Shown here: positions 44,188 to 54,369 of the stretch, in pieces | How the letters are laid out: every line of letters starts with the position of its first letter | Numbering within the stretch: position 1 is the stretch's first letter | NCBI RefSeq assembly: GCF_036226505.1 | Contig: NZ_CP108484.1 | Coordinates: 2,666,001-2,730,000, forward strand | Direction: 5' to 3' | Source of the DNA: Kitasatospora sp. NBC_01246 | Lineage (GTDB): Bacteria; Actinomycetota; Actinomycetes; Streptomycetales; Streptomycetaceae | DNA length: 64,000 bases | The notes under the pieces: model-generated | Database searches by the model: none | What the model was told of the DNA's origin: nothing | What the model saw: only the letters and a program-made list of their open reading frames with translations | Program-made: the position numbers and the translations under genes

Positions 44188-45447
44188 TCAGAGCTCCGGG
44201 CGGATCATCCCGGTGGCGGGGGCCCGGGAGGCCGGCGGCGTGGTGCTGACGGGCTGTCCGAGGGCGCTGTGCTTGACCCAGTCGGTCCAGGCGATGTTCC
44301 AGTCCCCGAAGCCGTTGCCGAACGACTCCATGCTCGGACCCTGGCTGTTGACCACCGTGACCAGGTCGCCGATCCGGGTGTTCTGGTAGAACCACTTCGC
44401 GTTCTCGGTGCTCATGCCGGTACAGCCGTGGCTGACGTTCGCCACCCCCTGCGAGCCCACCGACCAGGGCGCGGCGTGCACGTACTCGCCGCTCCAGGTC
44501 ACCCGGGTGGCCCACTCGACGTTGAGGTCGTAGGCCTCCGAGCTGCCGGCGGCTATGCCGATCGTCTCGCCGCTCATCCGCACCTGGCGCTCCTGTCCGA
44601 GCACCACCTTGACGCCGTTGCGGGTGTCGAAGCCGGGCTTGCCGGTGGTCACGGGTATCGTCCGGACCACCTCGCCGCCGCGCGTCAGGGTGAGCTCGTG
44701 GGTGGCGGCGTCCACCACCGACTCCACCCGCTCGCCGATCCGCAGGGCCAGCGCGGCGCGGTCGCCGCCGTAGAGGCCGTCCGCGATCCGGCTGCCGGTG
44801 CCGTCGTAGACCAGGCTGACGGTGGTGCCGGTCGGCCAGTACTCCTCCGGCCGGAAGTGCAGGTTCTTGTCGTCCACCCAGTACCAGCCGCCGGTGACGG
44901 CGGGCTGCGAGGTGACGGTCAGGGCGCGCTCGACCTCCTGGCGGGCCTGCGGGTCCTTCACCGCCTCCGAGAGCTGGACGGTGAGCGGCTGGCCGACGCC
45001 GTAGAGGCCGGTGCCGGAGGAGTCCGGGCCGAGCTTGGCGGTGAGCAGGCGCTGGCCCGCCACCGTGCTGAAGCCGGCGGTGGTCTCGCCGCGACCGCCC
45101 TTGCCGTCGTCGGCGGCGATCCTGACGGTGTAGGCGGTGGCCGCCTTGAGACGCCCGGTGGTCTGCCAGCTGAGCTGGTCCGCCGAGAGCTGTCCGGCCA
45201 CCACCCGGCCGTCCGGACCGACCACCGTGACGTCGGTGAGCCGGCTGCCGGGTACCGCCGTCACCGTCACCGGCTGGGACGGATCCACCGTCCCGGTCGC
45301 CGAGAGGTGCACCAGCGGGGCCGCGTCGACCCGGTGGACGGCGCCCGGGGCGTCGTCCTCACCGGACGAGCAGGCGGCCAGTGGGGCCAGTACGACGAGA
45401 GCCAGCGAGATGCTGCCGATACCTGCGGTTCCGCGCCTGTCGGCCAT
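44188..45447 (-). CDS. L,D-transpeptidase lipoprotein with Ig-like domains
   Basis: Lipoprotein of 419 residues. Signal and lipobox are SLALVVLAPLAACSSG. Two Ig-like domains (about 50-250) lead to a YkuD domain with YVHAAPWSVGSQGVANVSHG and the nucleophile Cys in SHGCTGMS. The usual SHGCVR/SHGChN loop is altered after Cys, as in mycobacterial Ldt relatives. It makes 3-3 cross-links in peptidoglycan or anchors proteins. ATG 45447 follows CGGAGG. The C-terminal WIP/Pro-rich extension after the catalytic loop includes conserved Trp residues (FGDWNIAWTDWV). Confidence 0.93.
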   Translation of the reverse strand: MADRRGTAGIGSISLALVVLAPLAACSSGEDDAPGAVHRVDAAPLVHLSATGTVDPSQPVTVTAVPGSRLTDVTVVGPDGRVVAGQLSADQLSWQTTGRLKAATAYTVRIAADDGKGGRGETTAGFSTVAGQRLLTAKLGPDSSGTGLYGVGQPLTVQLSEAVKDPQARQEVERALTVTSQPAVTGGWYWVDDKNLHFRPEEYWPTGTTVSLVYDGTGSRIADGLYGGDRAALALRIGERVESVVDAATHELTLTRGGEVVRTIPVTTGKPGFDTRNGVKVVLGQERQVRMSGETIGIAAGSSEAYDLNVEWATRVTWSGEYVHAAPWSVGSQGVANVSHGCTGMSTENAKWFYQNTRIGDLVTVVNSQGPSMESFGNGFGDWNIAWTDWVKHSALGQPVSTTPPASRAPATGMIRPEL

Positions 45448-45565
45448 GACCGCCTCCGAGGGTTCGCACGATTGATCAGATCGTAGGAACGTGAAGCGGC
45501 GGAGCGACATCCGAGCGACCCCCCGTTCGCCCAGGGGGGTGAGGCCGTCACTCCGGGGACGCAAA

Positions 45566-45599
45566 AGGGCCGGGCATCCTTTGCGGAATGCCCGGCCCT
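45566..45599 (-). terminator. Terminator of the ctaC-ctaD-ctaF operon
   Basis: Stem AGGGCCGGGCAT (45566-45577) / ATGCCCGGCCCT (45588-45599); on the minus strand it is followed by TTTT. It lies 14 bases after ctaF. Confidence 0.85.
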
Positions 45600-45612
45600 G
45601 TGCGAGGGAGAC

Positions 45613-46029
45613 CTACTGGTTCTGGTTCTCGCCCCGGTAGAACTCGAAGACCCAGCCGAACAGGCCGATCAGGATGATCGGGATCGACCAGTACAGCAGC
45701 CACCAACCGAAGATCACGCCCATGAACGCGAGCGCGCCACCGATCGCCAGCGAGAGCGGCTGCCAGCTGTGCGGGGCGAAGAAGCCCAGCTCGCCGGCGT
45801 CGTCCGCGACCTCGGCCTCGGGGTTGTCACCAGCGCCGCTGTCCACCCGGCGGGCGGTGAAGGCGAGGTAGTACCCGATGAAGGCGCAGAGGGCGAAGGC
45901 GAGGAACAGCGCGGTGGTACCGGCGGCCTCCACCCCGAGGTCGGAGTGGTTGGTCCAGACGCCGTAGGTGATCGCCATCGCGAGCGTGAAGACCGCGAGG
46001 CCCAGGAAGATCTTGCCCTGTTCCTTCAT
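45613..46029 (-). CDS. ctaF: Cytochrome c oxidase subunit IV (actinobacterial)
   Basis: Membrane protein of 138 residues with four helices (FLGLAVFTLAMAITYGVW, TALFLAFALCAFIGYYLAF, SLAIGGALAFMGVIFGWWLL, IPIILIGLFGWVFEFYRG). It is the small subunit specific to actinobacterial aa3 oxidases. Its ATG shares one base with the ctaD stop (TGATG at 46031-46027), so it is translationally coupled as the last gene of the operon. Confidence 0.95.
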   Translation of the reverse strand: MKEQGKIFLGLAVFTLAMAITYGVWTNHSDLGVEAAGTTALFLAFALCAFIGYYLAFTARRVDSGAGDNPEAEVADDAGELGFFAPHSWQPLSLAIGGALAFMGVIFGWWLLYWSIPIILIGLFGWVFEFYRGENQNQ

Positions 46030-47804
46030 CAGGCGTCGCCTTCCTTCTTGCCCTTGCCCAGCTGCGGGACGTCGTACTTGGCCGGGGTCACACCGGCGAG
46101 GTGCTTGGCCGGCTCACCGTGGTTCTCCAGGTAGTCCAGCGCGGCGATCTCCGGGTAGTGGAGGTCGAAGGCCGGCGATTCGGAGCGGATCCGGGGCAGC
46201 GTGAGGAAGTTGTGCCGCGGCGGCGGGCAGGAGGTCGCCCACTCCAGCGAGCGGCCGTAGCCCCACGGGTCGTCCACCTCGACCTTCTCGCCGTACTTGG
46301 CCGTCTTCCAGACGTTGTACAGGAACGGCAGGATCGACAGGCCGAGCAGGAACGATCCGATGGTCGAGACGGTGTTCAGCGTGGTGAAGCCGTCCGCGGC
46401 CAGGTAGTCGGCGTAGCGGCGGGGCATGCCCTCCGCGCCGAGCCAGTGCTGCACCAGGAAGGTGGTGTGGAAGCCGATGAAGAGCGTCCAGAAGGTCATC
46501 TTGCCGAGGCGCTCGTCCAGCATCTTGCCGGTCATCTTCGGCCACCAGAAGTGGAAGCCGGCGAACATCGCGAAGACGACGGTGCCGAAGACCACGTAGT
46601 GGAAGTGGGCGACGACGAAGTACGAGTCCGAGACGTGGAAGTCGATCGGCGGGGAGGCGAGCAGGACACCCGTCAGACCACCGAAGAGGAAGGTGACCAG
46701 GAAGCCGACCGTCCAGAGCATCGGGGTCTCGAAGCTCAGCGAGCCCTTCCACATGGTGCCGACCCAGTTGAAGAACTTCACACCGGTCGGGACAGCGATC
46801 AGGAAGGTCATGAAGGAGAAGAACGGCAGCAGCACTTGGCCGGTGACGTACATGTGGTGGGCCCACACCGTCACGGACAGACCGGCGATCGCGATGGTGG
46901 CCGCGATCAGGCCGGAGTAGCCGAACATCGGCTTGCGGCTGAAGACCGGGATGATCTCCGACACGATGCCGAAGAACGGCAGCGCGATGATGTACACCTC
47001 GGGGTGGCCGAAGAACCAGAAGAGGTGCTGCCAGAGCAGCGCCCCGCCGTTGGCCGGGTCGAAGACGTGTGCCCCGAATTTGCGGTCCGCCTCCAGGGCG
47101 AACAGCGCGGCGGCCAGGACCGGGAAGGCCAGCAGGACCAGCACGGCGGTCAGCAGGACGTTCCAGACGAAGATCGACATCCGGAACATCGTCATGCCGG
47201 GCGCGCGCATGCAGATGATCGTGGTGATGAAGTTGACCGCACCGAGGATGGTGCCGAAGCCGGAGAAGGCCAGGCCCATGATCCACATGTCGGCGCCGAT
47301 GCCCGGCGAGCGGACGGCGTCCGACAGCGGGGAGTAGGCGAACCAGCCGAAGTCGGCCGCACCCTGCGGGGTGACGAAGCCGGCCACCGCGATGGTCGAG
47401 CCGAACAGGTACAGCCAGTACGCGAACATGTTCAGACGCGGGAACGCCACGTCCGGGGCGCCGATCTGGAGCGGCATGATCCAGTTCGCGAAGCCGGCGA
47501 AGAGCGGCGTCGCGAACATCAGCAGCATGATCGTGCCGTGCATCGTGAACGCCTGGTTGAACTGCTCGTTCGACAGGATCTGGGTCCCGGGACGAGCCAG
47601 CTCGGCGCGCATGACCAGGGCGAGGATGCCACCGATCAGGAAGAAGGCGAACGACGTGCCCAGGTAGAGCGTGCCGATCGTCTTGTGGTCAGTGGTGGTC
47701 AGCCACTTGATGATGGTCGAACCCGGCTTCCGGGTCCGCTGCGCCCCGACCGTGACGGCCCCGGCGCCCCCGCCGGCCGCGGCGGGCTCGTTGAGGATGG
47801 TCAC
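46029..47804 (-). CDS. ctaD: Cytochrome c oxidase subunit I
   Basis: Catalytic subunit of 591 residues and twelve helices. Landmarks: [16 protein letters not shown] (haem a ligand), [19 protein letters not shown] (CuB His and cross-linked Tyr), [10 protein letters not shown] (CuB His pair) and [13 protein letters not shown] (haem a3 and haem a ligands). K- and D-channel residues appear intact. It reduces oxygen to water and pumps protons. It overlaps ctaC by four bases (ATGA at 47804-47801) and ctaF by one base. Confidence 0.98.
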   Translation of the reverse strand: MTILNEPAAAGGGAGAVTVGAQRTRKPGSTIIKWLTTTDHKTIGTLYLGTSFAFFLIGGILALVMRAELARPGTQILSNEQFNQAFTMHGTIMLLMFATPLFAGFANWIMPLQIGAPDVAFPRLNMFAYWLYLFGSTIAVAGFVTPQGAADFGWFAYSPLSDAVRSPGIGADMWIMGLAFSGFGTILGAVNFITTIICMRAPGMTMFRMSIFVWNVLLTAVLVLLAFPVLAAALFALEADRKFGAHVFDPANGGALLWQHLFWFFGHPEVYIIALPFFGIVSEIIPVFSRKPMFGYSGLIAATIAIAGLSVTVWAHHMYVTGQVLLPFFSFMTFLIAVPTGVKFFNWVGTMWKGSLSFETPMLWTVGFLVTFLFGGLTGVLLASPPIDFHVSDSYFVVAHFHYVVFGTVVFAMFAGFHFWWPKMTGKMLDERLGKMTFWTLFIGFHTTFLVQHWLGAEGMPRRYADYLAADGFTTLNTVSTIGSFLLGLSILPFLYNVWKTAKYGEKVEVDDPWGYGRSLEWATSCPPPRHNFLTLPRIRSESPAFDLHYPEIAALDYLENHGEPAKHLAGVTPAKYDVPQLGKGKKEGDA

Positions 47805-48655
47805 TTCTCTTCACTTCCCATGGTCGTGATGCCGGAGGGCACCGCGCCGGTCTGGCCCTTGGCCCGGAGGTCCGCCAGGTGCTTGTCGTACTCCGCGCGG
47901 TCGACGACCTTCACGTTGAAGAGCATGCGCGAGTGGTCGACGCCGCAGAGCTCGGCGCACTTGCCCATGTACGTGCCCTTGACGGTCGGGGTGACCTCGA
48001 ACTTGTTCACCACACCCGGGACGACGTCCATCTTCATCATGAAGTTGACGGGCCAGAAGTCGTGGATGACGTCACGAGAGGTCAGCCGGAACTGGACCGA
48101 CTCGTTGACCGGCAGGTACAGGGTCGGCACCTCCTTGGGGGTGCCCACGTCGTACGCGGCGTCCTTGTTGGCCGGGTCGGGGTTCTCGGTGTTCTCGTAG
48201 TTGAACGCCCAGCTCCACTGGAAGCCGACCACGTTGACCGTGTGCTGCGGCTTCTCGGAGACGGAGATCAGCCTCGACTCGTCGCGGGCGACGAAGTAGA
48301 AGAGAACCGACACGATGATGATGGGGACCGCGGTGTAGAGCGCCTCGATGGGCACGTTGTACCGGGTCTGCGGAGGGACCTGCACACCGGTGCGGCTGCG
48401 CCGGTGGAAGATCACGCTCCAGATGATCAGACCCCACATCAGTACGCCGACCACCAGCGCCGCGATCCAGGACCCCTGCCACATGTGGAGGACCAGCGGC
48501 CCTTCCTCGGTGACGGGGCTCGGGAGGCCAAGCCTGGGGAGGTCGTTGGCCGAGCAGCCGGTGGCGGTCGCGATGACGAGGCCCAGTGCCAGCGCCTGAG
48601 GCAGCTTCCGCCGCATCGTGCGCCGCGGCGAGCGGTCGGAGCCGTTGGGACTCAC
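47801..48655 (-). CDS. ctaC: Cytochrome c oxidase subunit II
   Basis: Lipoprotein of 284 residues. Lipobox [11 protein letters not shown]; two membrane helices ([19 protein letters not shown] and [18 protein letters not shown]); then the CuA cupredoxin domain with WSWAFNYE and CAELCGVDH (Cys233, Cys237, His241) plus the downstream Met in SRMLF. It receives electrons from the di-haem cytochrome. The GTG at 48655 is chosen because GGGAAGG lies upstream; the long open frame above it is non-coding. It is the first gene of ctaC-ctaD-ctaF. Confidence 0.96.
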   Translation of the reverse strand: MSPNGSDRSPRRTMRRKLPQALALGLVIATATGCSANDLPRLGLPSPVTEEGPLVLHMWQGSWIAALVVGVLMWGLIIWSVIFHRRSRTGVQVPPQTRYNVPIEALYTAVPIIIVSVLFYFVARDESRLISVSEKPQHTVNVVGFQWSWAFNYENTENPDPANKDAAYDVGTPKEVPTLYLPVNESVQFRLTSRDVIHDFWPVNFMMKMDVVPGVVNKFEVTPTVKGTYMGKCAELCGVDHSRMLFNVKVVDRAEYDKHLADLRAKGQTGAVPSGITTMGSEEK

Positions 48656-49016
48656 GTAGCGCCTTCCCGAAGTCTCGCCCGCCTTCGCGTCGCCCCGCGG
48701 AGGTTTGTGAGCCTCCCCGGCGACCCGTCCACGGGCACGGTTTGAATGCTTATGCGGGCCAAACCCTACTCCAGCCTTATGCGCTGCTGACGGGCAGGTC
48801 CCGGTAACGCGCCGCCCGGTCGCCCGATCAGGCCCCGCAAGGGCTGCGCCGCAGGTCATCGTAGGCATTAGAGGTCCGTACGCCCGATCGGGGGATGACC
48901 TCGAACAACGTGGGTGACGGCCCGTCGGACGAGGACGAATCGGACATTCGGGTTGATCGTCTGACGGTCGGTGAGCGTGGCCGACGGCCGGAACGCGACC
49001 GGGAGTGTCGTTAAAT
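48656..49016. other. Divergent intergenic region, ctaC / NifS-TusA
   Basis: 361 bases without a credible gene. On the ctaC side a -10-like TAGGGT (48768-48763) is bracketed by a direct repeat CTTATGCG at 48749-48756 and 48776-48783, 27 bases apart, which may be a regulator site. Upstream of the fusion gene GGGAG (49001-49005) is the ribosome binding site; no good promoter pair is seen. Confidence 0.45.
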
Positions 49017-50462
49017 GTGACCGTGTACTTCGATGTGGCGTCCACGGCCCCGCTCCACCCCGTCGCGCGGCAGGCGCTGACCGCCGCGCTGGACGAGGGG
49101 TGGGCCGATCCGGCCCGGCTCTACCGCTCCGGGCGGCAGGCCCGGATGCTGCTGGACGCCGCCCGCGAGACGGTCGCCGAGGTGCTCGGCGCCCGGACCG
49201 ACGAGATCTCCTTCACCACCAGTGGGACCCAGGCCGTCCAGACGGGCATGCTCGGCGCGCTGGCGGGCCACCGGCGCCGGGGCGCGCACCTGGTGCACTC
49301 CGCGGTGGAGCACTCCAGCGTGCTGCACACCGCCGAGCGCTGGGAGCACTCCCGGCCGGGGGCCGGCGGCGAGGTGGGCGTGGTACCGGTCGACCGGTAC
49401 GGGCGGGTGTCGCCGGAGGGGTTCGCGGCGGCGCTGCGGCCGGACACCGCGCTGGCCGTGCTCCAGTCGGCCAACCACGAGGTGGGCACGGTGCAGCCGG
49501 TGGCCGAGGTGGCCGAGGTCTGCGGTGACGTCCCGCTGCTGGTGGACGCCGCGCAGAGCGCCGGGCGGGTGGACGTCCCGGGCGGCTGGTCGCTGCTGAC
49601 GGCCAGTGCGCACAAGTGGGGCGGCCCGGCCGGGGTCGGCGTCCTGGCGGTGCGCAAGGGGGTCCGGTACGCCTCGCCGCTGCCGGCCGACGAGCGCGAG
49701 GGCGGCCGGGTGCCGGGCTTCGTGAACGTCCCGGCGATCGTGGCCGCGGCCGCCTCGCTCCGGGCGGTGCGGGCCGAGGCCGAGCGGGAGAACGCCCGGC
49801 TGCACGCGCTGGTCGAGCGGATCCGGGCCCGGGTGCCGCGGTCGGTGCCCGAGGTCGAGGTGGTCGGCGATCCGGTGCGACGGCTGCCGCACCTCGTCAC
49901 CTTCTCCTGCTTGTACGTCGACGGCGAGGTGCTGCTGACCGAGCTGGACCGGGCCGGCTTCGCGGTCTCCTCCGGTTCGTCCTGCACCTCCTCCACCCTG
50001 ACGCCGAGCCATGTGCTGGCGGCGATGGGCGTGCTCACCGAGGGGAACGTCCGGGTCTCGCTGCCGTTCGGCGCGGCCGAAGCCGACGTCGAGCGGTTCC
50101 TCACGGTGCTGCCGGAGCTGGTGGCCCGGGTCCGCGCCCCGCTCGGGCTGGACCTGGCGCTGCCCGGGCCGGCCGGGGAGCCGGCGGGCGCCCCCGGGCC
50201 GGAGAGCGGCGCGCCGGCGACCGACGCGCTGGTGATCGACGCGCTGGGCAAGCGCTGCCCGCTGCCGGTGATCGAGCTCGCCAAGCGGATCGGCGAGGTG
50301 CCGGCGGGCGGGACGGTCGCGGTGCTGGCCGACGACGAGGCGGCCCGGCTGGACGTCCCGGCCTGGTGCGGCATGCGCGGCCAGGAGTACCTGGGCGAGG
50401 CCCCGGCCGCCGACTTCGGCGGTGACCGGGGCTCGGCCTACCTGGTCCGGCGCACCGCCTGA
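49017..50462 (+). CDS. Cysteine desulfurase fused to TusA-like sulfur-transfer domain
   Basis: Protein of about 481 residues. The N-terminal NifS-like PLP domain (about 1-385) has VYFDVASTAPLHPVARQAL, HSAVEHSSVLHTAERW, VLVDAAQSAG-type block LLVDAAQSAGRVDVP, the PLP Lys200 in SAHKWGGPAGVG and the persulfide Cys323 in SSGSSCTSSTLTP. After an Ala/Gly/Pro linker comes a TusA domain with Cys414 in KRCPLPVIELAKRIG. It can therefore make a persulfide and pass it on within one chain. GTG 49017 is preferred for spacing to GGGAG. The acceptor is unknown; Fe-S assembly or tRNA thiolation are options. Confidence 0.92.
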   Translation: MTVYFDVASTAPLHPVARQALTAALDEGWADPARLYRSGRQARMLLDAARETVAEVLGARTDEISFTTSGTQAVQTGMLGALAGHRRRGAHLVHSAVEHSSVLHTAERWEHSRPGAGGEVGVVPVDRYGRVSPEGFAAALRPDTALAVLQSANHEVGTVQPVAEVAEVCGDVPLLVDAAQSAGRVDVPGGWSLLTASAHKWGGPAGVGVLAVRKGVRYASPLPADEREGGRVPGFVNVPAIVAAAASLRAVRAEAERENARLHALVERIRARVPRSVPEVEVVGDPVRRLPHLVTFSCLYVDGEVLLTELDRAGFAVSSGSSCTSSTLTPSHVLAAMGVLTEGNVRVSLPFGAAEADVERFLTVLPELVARVRAPLGLDLALPGPAGEPAGAPGPESGAPATDALVIDALGKRCPLPVIELAKRIGEVPAGGTVAVLADDEAARLDVPAWCGMRGQEYLGEAPAADFGGDRGSAYLVRRTA

Positions 50463-50484
50463 GCGGGTACGCCGGACCGCTCGG

Positions 50485-51931
<1,447 letters not shown>

Positions 51932-52034
51932 TCCTCCCCGGGGGCGGGCGGGAACCGGATTCGTCCGAGGCACGTCACATCCGCGCGGTGCGGCCGTGGA
52001 GGCGGCGCCGCCGAAACCCTCGGGAGGATGTCAG

Positions 52035-52763
52035 ATGGACCTGGAGACGATGCCCCGGCGTACCGGTGGAGCACGGCCCGCCCGGCCGGGCCGACGGCGG
52101 GCGGCGGCCCTGGCGGGTCTGCTGCTGGCGGCGGCCGCGCTGGCCGGCTGCGGGGACGGTGACGGCAAGGCGGCCGCGGATTCGGCCACCGGTTCGGCCT
52201 CGCCGTCGGCGAGCGCGACGCCCTCGCCCGGCTCCCCCGCCCCGACGACCGCCAGCACCGCGCCGTCGGCCCCGGACTCGCCGCCGGCGACCCCGCCGAC
52301 CGATCCGACGGCGAGCACCCCCGACCCCCGGCCGACCGGCCCCGCGCCGGGCACCGGCCCGGGCCAGACGCCCACCCCGGTGCCCACTCCCCCGCGGGAG
52401 GGCATCGCGGTCGGTGAGCCCGACCCGAACGGCCGGCCGGCCCACCCCGCGATCACCTACCGGGTGGACGGGACCAAGCTGACGGTCTGGTTCTACGGCG
52501 GGATCTGCGAGAAGTACGCGCTGAAGGCGGACGAGTCCAAGCCCGGACGGGTGGACGTCCGCGTCACGGTGGCGGCGCCGATGCCGGCCGGGCAGGCCTG
52601 CGCCGAGCTGGCCAAGCGGCAGACGGTGACCGCCGACCTGAAGCAGCCGCTGATGGGCCGGGCGGTGACGGACCTCGCGACCGGTCAGCCGGTGCCGCTG
52701 GAGAGCGACCCGCACGTCGGCCCGGACCCGGCCGGCCCCGGCCCGGAGATCGGCGGGAAGTAG
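52035..52763 (+). CDS. Putative secreted lipoprotein with Pro/Ser/Thr linker
   Basis: Protein of 242 residues. Signal and lipobox are RAAALAGLLLAAAALAGCGD. Residues about 45-125 form a very Pro/Ser/Thr/Ala-rich linker, likely spanning the cell wall. The C-terminal 110 residues are a small folded domain with two Cys (FYGGICEKYALKADES and AGQACAELAKRQ) that could form a disulfide outside the cell. Function unknown. ATG 52035 follows GGGAGGA. The gene ends just before a strong bidirectional terminator. Confidence 0.82.
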   Translation: MDLETMPRRTGGARPARPGRRRAAALAGLLLAAAALAGCGDGDGKAAADSATGSASPSASATPSPGSPAPTTASTAPSAPDSPPATPPTDPTASTPDPRPTGPAPGTGPGQTPTPVPTPPREGIAVGEPDPNGRPAHPAITYRVDGTKLTVWFYGGICEKYALKADESKPGRVDVRVTVAAPMPAGQACAELAKRQTVTADLKQPLMGRAVTDLATGQPVPLESDPHVGPDPAGPGPEIGGK

Positions 52764-52787
52764 GGCCCGTGGCCCGGTACGGGAAAA

Positions 52788-52828
52788 CGGCGAGGGCGGC
52801 CCCGGAGGATCCGGGGCCGCCCTCGCCG
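52788..52828. terminator. Bidirectional terminator, lipoprotein / IscA-type gene
   Basis: Perfect 18-base stem (52788-52805 / 52811-52828) with loop AGGAT between convergent genes; AAAA/T-rich on the lipoprotein side. Confidence 0.85.
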
Positions 52829-52836
52829 TCTACCGA

Positions 52837-53190
52837 CTAGCTGAACGAGTCGCCGCAGGCGCAGGAGCCCGTGGCGTTCGGATTGTCGATCGTGAAGCCC
52901 TGCTTCTCGATGGTGTCCACGAAGTCGACGGTGGCGCCGCCGAGGTACGGGGCACTCATCCGGTCGGTGACGACCTTGACACCGTTGAAGTCCTTGAGCA
53001 CGTCGCCGTCGAGCGAGCGCTCGTCGAAGAACAGCTGGTAACGCAGGCCGGAGCAACCACCGGGCTGGACGGCGACGCGAAGCGCAAGGTCGTCGCGGCC
53101 CTCCTGCTCCAGCAGGCCCTTGACCTTGGCCGCGGCGGCATCGGTAAGGAGGATGCCACTCTCGACGGTGGTCTCGTCCTGGACGGTCAT
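52837..53190 (-). CDS. erpA: A-type iron-sulfur carrier (HesB/IscA/ErpA family)
   Basis: Protein of 117 residues with the three conserved Cys of A-type carriers: one in VQPGGCSGLRYQLFFDE and two in the C-terminal GSCACGDSFS. It accepts or delivers Fe-S clusters to apo-enzymes. Candidate clients in this window are QcrA, Bfd and NadA. ATG 53190 is the start. The symbol is by family resemblance to ErpA-type proteins; IscA-type naming is equally defensible. The same neighbour position is held by Rv2204c in mycobacteria. Confidence 0.9.
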   Translation of the reverse strand: MTVQDETTVESGILLTDAAAAKVKGLLEQEGRDDLALRVAVQPGGCSGLRYQLFFDERSLDGDVLKDFNGVKVVTDRMSAPYLGGATVDFVDTIEKQGFTIDNPNATGSCACGDSFS

Positions 53191-53434
53191 CTGCTTTCTC
53201 CCGGTCTTGACGACGGTCTGCCGCCAGTGCCAACCAACGGCCGTCCGGATTCATTTCCCGGACGGCGGTGTAATTTCGGCGGCTTTCGGCGGCGGAATTT
53301 TCGTGGGCCGGGTGTACCACCCGCTCCCCTACGCTCCCCATGCTCGCACAGACGGCGCGGCTCGGACACCGCCCCGACCGCGGATCCGGCGGAACCGGCC
53401 CCGGGCGCCCGGTGCGACGGCCAGGATGGTGAGC

Positions 53435-54304
53435 ATGATCCTGCGCCTGGTCCAGGACACCGCCGCCGACGCGGAGGCCGTCCAGCACATCGCCCGCGCC
53501 TCGTTCGCGCCGCTCCCCGACACCGCTGGCCCGGCCCCGCAGGACGGGCCCCCGGTGGGCCGGCTGGCCAGGACCAGACACCTCGTCCGGACCGACCCGC
53601 AGGGCTGCTGGCTGGCGGAGAGCGACGGCGAACCGGTCGGCGCGGTGCTGTCGCTGCGCCGCGAGGGCCTCTGGATCCTGGCGCTGCTCGTGGTGCGGCC
53701 CGAGGCGCAGGGGCACGGCCTCGGCCGGCTGCTGCTGGAGCGGGCCGCCGCCTACGGGCGCGGCTGCCTGCGCGGGATGCTCTGCGTCCCGCCGTCCCCG
53801 GCGGCGGCCCGCCGGTACCGGCTGGCCGGGTTCACCCTGCACCCGGCGATGGCGCTGACCGGCCGGGTGGACCGGGCTGGGCTGCTCGACCCCGGTGACA
53901 TCCCGGTGCACCCCGGCAACGCCAGCCACCGGCACCTGCTGGACTCGGTGGACCGCCGGCTGCGCGGCGCGGCGCACGGGCCGGACCACGAGCTGATGCT
54001 GGGCCACTGCGAGGAGCTGCTGATCGCCGACGCGCTGGCCGGCAGCGGCTACTGCTACCGCGACGGCGGCGAGGTGCGGCTGCTGGCCGCGACCTCGAAG
54101 CGGATCGCCGCCCGGCTGCTGCGCGAGGCGCTGGCGCGGGTGCCGGACGGCGTGGACGCCCACGTGGGGCACCTGACCGCCGAGCAGGAGTGGGCGCTGG
54201 ACGTCGGCCTGGAGGTCGGGCTGAGCCCGCGGACCGTGGGCTTCCTGGGCCTGCGCGGGATGCGCCCGCCGGCGCCGTACCTGCCCGACGGCGCGCTGCT
54301 GTGA
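53435..54304 (+). CDS. GNAT-family N-acetyltransferase
   Basis: Protein of about 289 residues. The N-terminal GNAT domain contains the acetyl-CoA motif LLVVRPEAQGHGLGRLLLER and CVPPSPAAARRYRLAGF. The second half repeats a similar fold (DELMLGHCEELLIAD-type start, LAATSKRIAARLLREALARV, HLTAEQEWALDVGLEVGLS) but lacks the Q/RxxGxG motif, so it is probably a non-catalytic lobe. The acceptor is unknown. ATG 53435 has AGGA eight bases upstream; ATG 53426 is a less likely alternative. It is divergent from the Fe-S carrier gene. Confidence 0.85.
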   Translation: MILRLVQDTAADAEAVQHIARASFAPLPDTAGPAPQDGPPVGRLARTRHLVRTDPQGCWLAESDGEPVGAVLSLRREGLWILALLVVRPEAQGHGLGRLLLERAAAYGRGCLRGMLCVPPSPAAARRYRLAGFTLHPAMALTGRVDRAGLLDPGDIPVHPGNASHRHLLDSVDRRLRGAAHGPDHELMLGHCEELLIADALAGSGYCYRDGGEVRLLAATSKRIAARLLREALARVPDGVDAHVGHLTAEQEWALDVGLEVGLSPRTVGFLGLRGMRPPAPYLPDGALL

Positions 54305-54305
54305 C

Positions 54306-54345
54306 GCGACGGCCCCCCGCCGGTCGGCCGGCGGGGGGTGGTCGC
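54306..54345. terminator. Bidirectional terminator, GNAT / decarboxylase
   Basis: Stem CCCCCCGCCGG (54313-54323) / CCGGCGGGGGG (54328-54338) extended by GCGAC/GTCGC (54306-54310 / 54341-54345). Confidence 0.75.
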
Positions 54346-54369
54346 GTTCGCGCGGTCGGCCGCGGGGGC

